Shown: positions 1 through 5,306 of the stretch, piece after piece
How the letters are laid out: the number at the start of each line of letters is the position of its first letter
How positions within the stretch are numbered: the first letter of the stretch is position 1
From: Candidatus Acidiferrales bacterium
GTDB taxonomy: Bacteria; Acidobacteriota; Terriglobia; Acidoferrales; UBA7541
Assembly (NCBI GenBank): GCA_030043155.1
Contig: JASHYE010000301.1
Coordinates: 1 to 5,654 of the forward strand
Reading direction: 5' to 3'
DNA length: 5,654 nt
Translations under genes and position numbers: made by a program
Notes under the pieces: generated by a model
The model's database searches: none
What the model saw: the letters and a program-made list of their open reading frames with translations, nothing else
What the model was told of the DNA's origin: nothing

Positions 1-704
1 TAGGCAATCAGATTGATCAGCAGTTCTTTATCACTTTCATTTTGACGGGGATTGTCTTCGTTCTTGCGCAGGTCGCTTTGGCATGGCTGATCTTCCGCTA
101 TCGCGATCATGGCCAAAAGGCCAAGTTCGTGCGCGGCAATCACGCGCTCGAGGTTATTTGGACCACCATAACCCTGGTGATTTTTGTGGGCCTCGGAATC
201 ATCGCTGCTCGCGCATGGGGCGAAGTTCACTTTGGTGGTCCGGCTCCTGGTGCCTTGGAGGTCGAAGTCACCGGCGTGCAATTCCAATGGAACTTCCGCT
301 ATCCGGGGCCGGATGGAAAATTTGGCCGAATTATTGCCAAGGATATTGACGCGTCGGTGGGCAATCCGTTGGGAGTCGATCCCGATGATCCGGAAGGCAA
401 GCAGAATATCGTTGTTCCGGACCTCTATCTGCCGGTGAACCGGCCGATCGAGCTGATGCTCCGGTCGCAGGATGTGATCCACAGCTTTTTCGTCCGCGAG
501 TTGCGCGTCAAGCAGGATACGGTTCCGGGTCTCGTGATTCCAATTCACTTTGAGATCGATAAAACCGGCGACTACGAAATAACTTGCAATCAACTTTGTG
601 GGCTCGGCCACTACCACATGCACGCGATGCTTCACGTCATGTCCCAGGCGGATTTTGATCAGTGGGAGAAGAAGCAGTGGGCCAGCTTGGAGAGCGGACA
701 ATGA
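1..704 (+). CDS. coxB: Cytochrome c oxidase subunit II (5' partial)
   Basis: This is the CuA-carrying subunit of a heme-copper oxidase, which takes electrons from cytochrome c on the outer face of the cytoplasmic membrane and passes them to subunit I. The frame is open from base 3, so the N-terminus, including any signal peptide, lies outside the window; 233 residues are visible. Two membrane helices (about residues 8-31 and 48-69) precede a cupredoxin domain (about 80-215). The CuA ligands are all present: His160 (VIHSFF), Cys195, Cys199, His203 and Met206 in CNQLCGLGHYHM. Two positions are odd: the Glu of the usual CSEIC motif is Gln197, and the usual electron-entry Trp is Phe94 (VQFQWNF). 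There is no fused cytochrome c domain, because the protein ends soon after the CuA fold. A TTG at 42 is internal to the first helix and is not the start. ctaD follows after 49 bases. Confidence 0.96.
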   Translation, partial: GNQIDQQFFITFILTGIVFVLAQVALAWLIFRYRDHGQKAKFVRGNHALEVIWTTITLVIFVGLGIIAARAWGEVHFGGPAPGALEVEVTGVQFQWNFRYPGPDGKFGRIIAKDIDASVGNPLGVDPDDPEGKQNIVVPDLYLPVNRPIELMLRSQDVIHSFFVRELRVKQDTVPGLVIPIHFEIDKTGDYEITCNQLCGLGHYHMHAMLHVMSQADFDQWEKKQWASLESGQ

Positions 705-738
705 GAATTGACTGGCAATTTTGCGGTTTGTCGCGGCG

Positions 739-747
739 GGAGAGAGG
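739..747 (+). promoter_or_regulatory. Ribosome binding site deciding the ctaD start
   Basis: The purine run 738-750 includes GAGAGG (742-747), 6 bases before the ATG at 754. This favours 754 over the in-frame TTG at 721, which would add 11 residues not expected in the family. Confidence 0.7.
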
Positions 748-753
748 GGGCCG

Positions 754-2508
754 ATGAGCGCGCACGCAAGTCCGATTCATCATTCTGAGGCGCCGAAGGG
801 CTGGATCCGTCATTATGTTTTCAGCCTCGATCATAAAATCATCGGCACCCAATACATTCTTCTTGGTCTCTCGGCTGTGACTATCGGCGTGATCTTGTCC
901 CTGATTGTTCGCCTTCATCTCGTCTGGCCAAACGCGCATATCTGGGGATTCGCCAACGGCATTGTTTCCCCCGAGGATTATCTCCGCGTTATCACCATGC
1001 ACGGCACGCTCATGGTTTTCTTCGTGCTGACCACCGTTCCCCAGAGCGGCTTCGGCAATTATTTCCTCCCCATTCAAATCGGCGCGCCAGACATGGCGTT
1101 TCCTACGCTCAACATGCTCTCGTTTTGGACTACTTTTCTTGCCTTGCTTGTCCTGCTTTCATCTGCCTTTGTTCCTGGCGGAGCGGCAATCGGAGGATGG
1201 ACAGCTTATGCGCCGCTCAGCGCCGTAGGACAGATCGCTGGGCCGGGCCAGGGATTGGGCGAGACGCTGTGGGTAGTGAGCATCGCGCTTTTCTGCGGCG
1301 GCTCGCTGATGTCCGCGATCAATTTCCTGGGAACTACGATTGACCTGCGCACCAAGGGTCTTTCGCTTATGCGCCTGCCCCTCACTGTATGGGGTTGGTT
1401 TATCACCGCATGCCTGGCGCTGCTTGCTTTCGGAGTTTTGCTTGCAGCCTGCATCCTGTTGCTACTGGACCGCCTGGCTCAAACCAGTTTCTTTATTCCC
1501 TCTGACCTCAACGTCAGCGGTGTAGTGCTGCATCACGCTGGCGGCTCGCCTCTGCTCTGGCAGCACCTTTTCTGGTTTTTTGGTCATCCGGAAGTCTACA
1601 TCGCCATTCTGCCGGCAATGGGAATCATCTCTCACGTGCTTTCGACGTTCTCTCGAAAGCCTGTTTTTGGCTATAAAGCCATGGTTTATTCCCTCACTGC
1701 GATTGGCTTTTTGAGCTTCGCGGTTTGGGGGCACCACATGTTCATCAGCGGCATGAACCCTTATTCCGCGCTGGCATTTTCGATTCTGACGCTGGTCATT
1801 GGCGTTCCTTCTGCCATCAAGACCTTTAACTGGCTCGGCACTTTGTGGGGCGGCAGAATCCAGTTCACGACGGCCATGCTGTTCGCGATTGGATTCGTCT
1901 CGCTGTTCGTAACCGGCGGCCTTTCAGGTATTTTTCTTGCCCAGCCGGCTTTGGACCTCTATCTCCACGCGACCTATTACGTCATCGGCCACTTCCACCT
2001 GATTATGGGCGTCGCCGCTATTTTCGCGATGTTTGCGGCCACCTATTATTGGTTCCCGAAAATGTTTGGCCGCATGATGAATGAGGGCCTCGGCAAAGTG
2101 CATTTCTGGATCACCTTCATTGGTGTCTATTGCATCTTTATGCCGATGCATTACCTCGGATATGCCGGGGATGCGCGCCGCTATTCCAGCATCGAATCCG
2201 TCAATTACATGATTCCGCTGCACCCCGTGCACATGTTCATTAGCATTTCGGCATTCATCACCGCGGGAGCGCAGCTCATCTTCTATTTCAACTTTTTCTG
2301 GAGCATGGGTCACGGCAAGCCTGCGGAACGCAATCCTTGGCACGCTACCACGCTCGAATGGGCCGTCAGCACTCCTGTGCCGCATGACAATTTCGCGGGC
2401 GATTATCCGGTGATTTATCGCGGGCCCTATGAATACAGCGTTCCGGGCGCGGCGGACGACTACGTCCCTCAGCACCTCGCCCCTGAGCAAGTGGCGAAAG
2501 CGGGATAA
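754..2508 (+). CDS. ctaD: Cytochrome c oxidase subunit I (aa3-type)
   Basis: This is the catalytic subunit, which reduces O2 to water at the heme a3-CuB centre and pumps protons. It has 584 residues from the ATG at 754, with about 12 membrane helices. Heme a ligands are His83 (MHGTLMVFF) and His415; the heme a3 ligand is His413 (GHFH). CuB ligands are His278, His327 and His328, and the cross-linked Tyr282 lies in GHPEVY. The proton pathways of A-type oxidases are present: Asp113 (GAPDMAF), Asn102, Asn120 and Glu280 for the D channel, and Lys356 (PSAIKTFNW) for the K channel. The heme-propionate pair is Arg475-Arg476. Oddities: the Mg/Mn-site Asp after His405 is Ala406 (LHATYY), and the common PR of the APDMAFPR motif is PT (Thr117). 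There is also a loop insertion of roughly ten residues before the helix carrying GHPEVY (about 250-262). The C-terminal tail of about 60 residues has no extra helices, so no subunit III helices are fused to it. Confidence 0.98.
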   Translation: MSAHASPIHHSEAPKGWIRHYVFSLDHKIIGTQYILLGLSAVTIGVILSLIVRLHLVWPNAHIWGFANGIVSPEDYLRVITMHGTLMVFFVLTTVPQSGFGNYFLPIQIGAPDMAFPTLNMLSFWTTFLALLVLLSSAFVPGGAAIGGWTAYAPLSAVGQIAGPGQGLGETLWVVSIALFCGGSLMSAINFLGTTIDLRTKGLSLMRLPLTVWGWFITACLALLAFGVLLAACILLLLDRLAQTSFFIPSDLNVSGVVLHHAGGSPLLWQHLFWFFGHPEVYIAILPAMGIISHVLSTFSRKPVFGYKAMVYSLTAIGFLSFAVWGHHMFISGMNPYSALAFSILTLVIGVPSAIKTFNWLGTLWGGRIQFTTAMLFAIGFVSLFVTGGLSGIFLAQPALDLYLHATYYVIGHFHLIMGVAAIFAMFAATYYWFPKMFGRMMNEGLGKVHFWITFIGVYCIFMPMHYLGYAGDARRYSSIESVNYMIPLHPVHMFISISAFITAGAQLIFYFNFFWSMGHGKPAERNPWHATTLEWAVSTPVPHDNFAGDYPVIYRGPYEYSVPGAADDYVPQHLAPEQVAKAG

Positions 2509-2519
2509 CCTGAACTCAC

Positions 2520-3176
2520 ATGCCGCCGCACGTAACAGTCACAGATGAAATTGAAATTCTAGGCGCACATGGAGGCGCGAAGCCGCCCGCAGGTTCCGGA
2601 GGCGGCGGAGACGATTCTCGCGGCGGTGGAGGCTCAGGTGTTTTTCCTCAGCGCATCTACGTCACCGGGATCACCATTGCCATGGGGGCCATCTTTATGT
2701 TCTTCATGGCTCTCGTCAGCGCATTCATTGTCAGAAAGGGATTAGGCGGCGATTGGTTTCCATTCACGATGCCGCGCATTCTGTGGCTGGATACGGCCAT
2801 TCTTCTTGCCAGCAGCGGAACGCTGATACAGGCGCGACGGCTTTTCAAGCGCGGTGATCGCCAGGGATTCCGCCACTGGTGGGCAGTAACCACGGTTCTG
2901 GGTCTTCTCTTTCTCGCTGGCCAGCTGATTGCCTGGCGCCAGATGGTCGCCGCAGGTTTCTACCTCGCGTCAAACGCAAGCAATAGCTTTTTCTATGTAC
3001 TGACCGCCGCACACGGCCTTCACTTGCTCGGTGGTATCGCCGCGCTTCTTTTCGTGGGCTGGGGACGTTTGCGCAAGCTGACCCTTGCGACCGGCACAGA
3101 GATCGTCAGTTATTACTGGCATTTTTTGGATGGATTGTGGGTTTTTCTTTTCCTACTTCTATTGTTAGGACGGTGA
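2520..3176 (+). CDS. Cytochrome c oxidase subunit III-like protein, first copy
   Basis: This is an integral-membrane COX3-family subunit of 218 residues. A hydrophilic N-terminus with a glycine-rich stretch (about residues 24-40) precedes five membrane helices (about 48-71, 87-104, 121-139, 157-183 and 197-216). This is the short five-helix form, lacking the first two helices of the seven-helix mitochondrial type. Family marks are FFYVLTAAHGLHLL (157-170) and YYWHFLDGLWVFLF (198-211). The carboxylate usually found in the first conserved helix (LASE-type motif, DCCD-binding Glu) is missing: the matching segment reads FMFFMALVSAF. The EW of the third helix is AW (Ala138). It begins 11 bases after ctaD at an ATG with only a weak ribosome binding site, suggesting translation tied to ctaD. 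The next gene is a second, better conserved subunit III. The family is clear; whether this copy is structural or accessory is not. Confidence 0.9.
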   Translation: MPPHVTVTDEIEILGAHGGAKPPAGSGGGGDDSRGGGGSGVFPQRIYVTGITIAMGAIFMFFMALVSAFIVRKGLGGDWFPFTMPRILWLDTAILLASSGTLIQARRLFKRGDRQGFRHWWAVTTVLGLLFLAGQLIAWRQMVAAGFYLASNASNSFFYVLTAAHGLHLLGGIAALLFVGWGRLRKLTLATGTEIVSYYWHFLDGLWVFLFLLLLLGR

Positions 3177-3179
3177 AGC

Positions 3180-3815
3180 TTGGCTGAACTCGATATCGAC
3201 GCTGTTGCAGGGGCATCCTGGGGCGGCGGCGTAGCTCCTTTTGCCACAAACACCAAGAAGCTCGGCATGTGGCTCTTCCTTCTCTCCGACTCGCTGACGT
3301 TTTCCACGGCCATTTTGGCCTATGCCTATGTCCGCCTCTCCAGCACAAACTGGCCGCGGCCCTTTGAGTTCAAACCGGCAGTCCTGAATGCCACCTTTCT
3401 CACGTTTATCCTTTTGTCCAGCAGCTTGACCATGGTTCTCGCCGTCGCCGCGGCGCATCGCAACGAAGTGCGCAAGGCGGTCATTTACATCCTCCTGACC
3501 GCCGTCGGTGGGATCCTGTTCGTGGTACTCCATCTGATGGAGTGGTTTCGCCTCTTCAATGACGGGTTTACACCCTGGAGCAATCCCGTGGGCGATCCGC
3601 TTTTCGGGGGCACCTTCTTCGGCCTCACCGGCCTGCACATGCTGCACGTTTCCATTGGCGTGATTTATCTCTGTATCATCTCGTACGGTTTTGGACGCCG
3701 AAAATTCAACGCCGACCACGTCGAAGTCAGCGGCCTGTATTGGCACTTCGTCGATTTGGTCTGGATGTTCATTTTCCCGATGGTCTATCTGATGTCCGTT
3801 AGCCTGAAAGGATGA
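3180..3815 (+). CDS. coxC: Cytochrome c oxidase subunit III, second copy
   Basis: This is a five-helix COX3-family subunit of 211 residues that packs against subunit I and is thought to support proton uptake and O2 access. Helices lie at about 28-51, 68-90, 99-121, 147-170 and 186-206. Signature stretches are KLGMWLFLLSDSLTF (27-41), HLMEW (118-122), FFGLTGLHMLHV (146-157) and YWHFVDLVWMFIF (187-199). Asp37 occupies the place of the usual DCCD-reactive Glu, so the carboxylate is kept in shorter form. The TTG start at 3180 is chosen because it lies 3 bases after the previous stop and has AGGA (3167-3170) nine bases upstream. The first in-frame ATG (Met30) would delete the whole N-terminal segment and begin inside helix 1. 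Tight spacing to the previous copy implies co-expression and possibly both copies in one complex. Confidence 0.93.
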   Translation: MAELDIDAVAGASWGGGVAPFATNTKKLGMWLFLLSDSLTFSTAILAYAYVRLSSTNWPRPFEFKPAVLNATFLTFILLSSSLTMVLAVAAAHRNEVRKAVIYILLTAVGGILFVVLHLMEWFRLFNDGFTPWSNPVGDPLFGGTFFGLTGLHMLHVSIGVIYLCIISYGFGRRKFNADHVEVSGLYWHFVDLVWMFIFPMVYLMSVSLKG

Positions 3816-3827
3816 GGTGTATAGCTC

Positions 3828-4160
3828 GTGATGACCACGCATGACGCTGCCGTTGCAACACACCAACCCGGGTCCAAGAAGCTGTTCCTGTGGGTTTGGT
3901 TTTGGCTGCTGATTCTCACCGGCATTGAAACCTTCCTCGCTTACTTGAAGCTAGAGCCACACCTCATGCTGACGATTCTCGTCGGCCTCTCGTTGATCAA
4001 GGCTGCTTTGATCGTCGCCTATTTCATGCACTTGCGATTTGAAAAGATCGGCCTTTTCCTGATCATCGTTCCTTCTCTCGTTTTCTGCCTGGTCATGATC
4101 CTGATATTTGTCTTCCCGGATAGCTTGCGAATCGTGGCGTTGCACAATCTACATCCCTGA
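3828..4160 (+). CDS. coxD: Cytochrome c oxidase subunit IV family protein
   Basis: This small membrane subunit of bacterial aa3/caa3 oxidases (CtaF/COX4_pro type) probably stabilises the complex and has no cofactor. It has 110 residues with three membrane helices (about 19-40, 46-66 and 74-97). The family mark is KAALIVAYFMHLRFE (58-72), where the FMHL at 66-69 ends the second helix. The length is typical. GTG at 3828 is preferred because GAGGTG (3814-3819), overlapping the upstream stop codon, is 8 bases away; ATG at 3831 is a near-equal alternative that drops one residue. It follows subunit III by 12 bases, as in other cox operons. Confidence 0.92.
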   Translation: MMTTHDAAVATHQPGSKKLFLWVWFWLLILTGIETFLAYLKLEPHLMLTILVGLSLIKAALIVAYFMHLRFEKIGLFLIIVPSLVFCLVMILIFVFPDSLRIVALHNLHP

Positions 4161-4197
4161 TGTTGTCTTGCGGTCAGAAAAGGCAGAGAATAGCTGA

Positions 4198-4512
4198 ATG
4201 CTGGTTCAGACGCGCAAATTTCGGAAGGTTGTTTCGGCGGTAGGTGCGGCTCTTGCTCTCGCACTGCTTTCTGCGCATTCAGCCTTTGCTCAGGGCTGCG
4301 CGCTTTGTTACAACGACGCTTCCGCTGCCAGTCCTCACGGGATCGCCGCTCTGCGGCATGGCATCCTGGTGCTGGCTATTCCTCCCATGCTGATTTTCGC
4401 CGCGATTGTCTTAACGCTCTATCGCCGCCGTAATGTGGCGCACGATGTCGTGCATCTATCGAAGTATGCGAACCGCACCAGCTCTGTGTCTGAAATCATT
4501 TTGAACCTCTAA
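4198..4512 (+). CDS. Small exported membrane protein with a CALCYN motif, unknown function
   Basis: The 104-residue product starts with a basic segment (RKFRK, 6-10) and a hydrophobic stretch ending SAFAQ (28-32), which reads as a Sec signal peptide cleaved near residue 31. The mature N-terminus then opens with GCALCYNDAS, placing Cys34 and Cys37 on the outer side of the membrane. One membrane helix (about 56-75, with two prolines at 62-63) follows, then YRRR and a short cytoplasmic tail. CxxC without a following His is not a heme c site; metal binding or thiol redox is possible but unproved. I recall similar short CxxCY proteins behind cox operons in Acidobacteriota, without an assigned function. 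It starts 37 bases after coxD on the same strand, so it is probably the last gene of the operon and may help oxidase assembly. Confidence 0.8.
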   Translation: MLVQTRKFRKVVSAVGAALALALLSAHSAFAQGCALCYNDASAASPHGIAALRHGILVLAIPPMLIFAAIVLTLYRRRNVAHDVVHLSKYANRTSSVSEIILNL

Positions 4513-4533
4513 TCAGTCCACTCGCGTCATTCG

Positions 4534-4547
4534 ATGCGTCCACGCAT
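4534..4547. repeat. Small perfect inverted repeat
   Basis: ATGCGT and ACGCAT are separated by two bases, 22 bases after the last cox-operon gene. A hairpin with a four-base loop could form. No T-run follows on the plus strand, so terminator function is weak. A second imperfect hairpin (4573-4591, with a T-rich loop) lies beyond it. The rest of 4513-4604 shows no gene. Confidence 0.35.
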
Positions 4548-4594
4548 GGAACTGGGCTTCGCTGCTGGCGTGCTTCGATTTTTAGTCGAGGATC

Positions 4595-4637
4595 CAAGAA
4601 AACACTTTCCCGCGAAACCCGTCGTTCCGCGGGAAAG
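4595..4637 (-). terminator. Probable terminator of the minus-strand peroxiredoxin gene
   Basis: The arms CTTTCCCGCG (4605-4614) and CGCGGGAAAG (4628-4637) are perfect complements. Three more pairs inside, after one mismatch, leave a five-base loop. Read on the minus strand, the stem is followed by TGTTTTCTTGG, a T-rich run, 14 bases past the peroxiredoxin stop codon. On the plus strand the next bases are not T-rich, so it would only be a poor terminator or a 3'-end stabiliser for the cox operon converging on it. Confidence 0.75.
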
Positions 4638-4651
4638 CGAGGAGCCGGCAA

Positions 4652-5227
4652 TTATTTTCCGTGGTTTCCGTTGAGGTCAGTGCAGATCGTTACCGCACTC
4701 GTTGGATCGATTGCCGTGGAATCGAAATCGATGTGCTTGATGATCCCGTTCTTGTCGATCACGAACGTAGTGCGCCGCGCAAATTCGTAATTGTCGCCGC
4801 CAACGGGATACTTCTGAAGGATCCCATAAGCAGTTAGCACCTTGCGGTTCATGTCGCTCAAAAGAGGGAAGGTGACGCCGATCTGTTTCGCAAACGCTGC
4901 GTTGGCGGGCATGCTGTCTATGCTAATACCAAAAATCACCGAATCGCTTGCCTCAATTTTGGCCAAATCAGCCTGATAGGCCTGAAGTTCCTTCGTTCAA
5001 CCACTTGTGAACGCTAGAACGTAGAAGGCCAGGATCACATTCTTCTTGCCACGGAAGCTGCTGAGCGAGACGGAGCTTCGCTGGTCGCTGGGCAGCGTAA
5101 AATCCGGGGCAACGTCCCCAATCTTCAGGTTCGTCGTGGCAATCGCGGCTTGCTGGGACTTGGCTGCCAGCGGAAAAAAGGCAAGCGCCAGCACTACAGT
5201 ACACACCAGCGAAATTGCGCGTCTCAT
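4652..5227 (-). CDS. Exported selenocysteine-containing peroxiredoxin (AhpC/TSA family)
   Basis: The product is a thiol-type peroxidase that would reduce peroxides outside the cytoplasmic membrane. It has 191 residues if the in-frame TGA at 4999-4997 is read as selenocysteine, residue 77. Residues 1-24 are a signal peptide (MRRAISL, hydrophobic core, AAKS then QQ). The redoxin fold follows: [13 protein letters not shown] (about 34-46), [16 protein letters not shown], then [13 protein letters not shown] at the active site, [23 protein letters not shown] and [13 protein letters not shown]. Peroxiredoxins have Cys in this exact place (FTPxCT). Both halves share one frame and both match the family, so this is not a frameshift. 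A SECIS-like hairpin lies just downstream. There is no resolving Cys close to Sec77; the only mature-protein Cys is Cys182 near the C-terminus. ATG 5227 is chosen because AAGGAGAG (5233-5240) lies 5 bases upstream. The alternative is a recent nonsense mutation, which is less likely. A conventional caller would split it at the TGA. Confidence 0.88.
4961..4982 (-). promoter_or_regulatory. Candidate bacterial SECIS element
   Basis: Read on the minus strand, this starts 14 nt after the TGA. A lower stem GGCC/GGCC and an upper stem AUCA/UGAU are separated by a small U-rich internal bulge (one U opposite UU). The apical loop is GGC, or AGGCU if the last pair opens, and its first G is 24 nt past the TGA. 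This fits the known features of bacterial SECIS elements: a stem-loop inside the coding region shortly after UGA, a small loop and a G among its first bases. It resembles the AGGUCU loop and bulged U of E. coli fdhF. It would bind SelB carrying Sec-tRNA. It is called by eye, without an energy calculation. Confidence 0.75.
4984..4994 (-). repeat. Short hairpin directly after the TGA
   Basis: Read on the minus strand, GAAG and CUUC flank a GAA loop, starting 2 nt after the TGA. It is too close to the codon to be the SECIS by the usual distance, but it could stack below the SECIS hairpin or affect ribosome pausing. Confidence 0.4.
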
Positions 5228-5232
5228 TTTTT

Positions 5233-5240
5233 CTCTCCTT
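5233..5240 (-). promoter_or_regulatory. Ribosome binding site of the peroxiredoxin gene
   Basis: AAGGAGAG lies 5 bases before the ATG at 5227. It is a strong site, and it rules out the upstream in-frame start at 5299, which would put a charged segment before the signal peptide. Confidence 0.85.
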
Positions 5241-5267
5241 CGTGCGTACTTCTTCGAAGACGCCAAA

Positions 5268-5276
5268 ATCATACCA
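5268..5276 (-). promoter_or_regulatory. Probable extended -10 promoter of the peroxiredoxin gene
   Basis: On the minus strand TGGTATGAT carries the extended -10 TGn followed by TATGAT, five of six bases matching TATAAT. A poor -35 candidate, TTGCAG, is 20 bases upstream. Transcription would start near 5261, giving a leader of about 34 nt with the ribosome binding site in it. The promoter lies between the HD-GYP stop and the peroxiredoxin start, so the latter can be expressed on its own. Confidence 0.5.
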
Positions 5277-5306
5277 GAATTTTCAGGTGTGTACTGCAAG
5301 AGGGAA

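Noticed and set aside
721..753. TTG at 721 as the ctaD start
   Set aside because: The ATG at 754 has the better ribosome binding site and gives the usual N-terminus; the added 11 residues have no support.
1924..2490. Minus-strand open frame of 188 codons inside ctaD
   Set aside because: It is a shadow of the strongly conserved subunit I gene, rich in His/Arg/Glu as expected from antisense of membrane-helix codons.
3165..3866. Minus-strand open frame of 233 codons
   Set aside because: It is antisense to the second subunit III gene, whose conserved motifs explain the open frame.
4605..4637. The hairpin as an intrinsic terminator for the plus-strand cox operon
   Set aside because: No T-run follows on the plus strand; the T-rich side belongs to the minus strand. 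The cox operon may end by another route.
4652..5227. Reading the peroxiredoxin as a pseudogene or as two separate genes
   Set aside because: Both halves lie in one frame, the TGA falls on the catalytic Cys codon, no other lesion is seen, and a SECIS-like hairpin follows. The Met at 4966-4964 has no ribosome binding site at a good distance and would start inside the fold.
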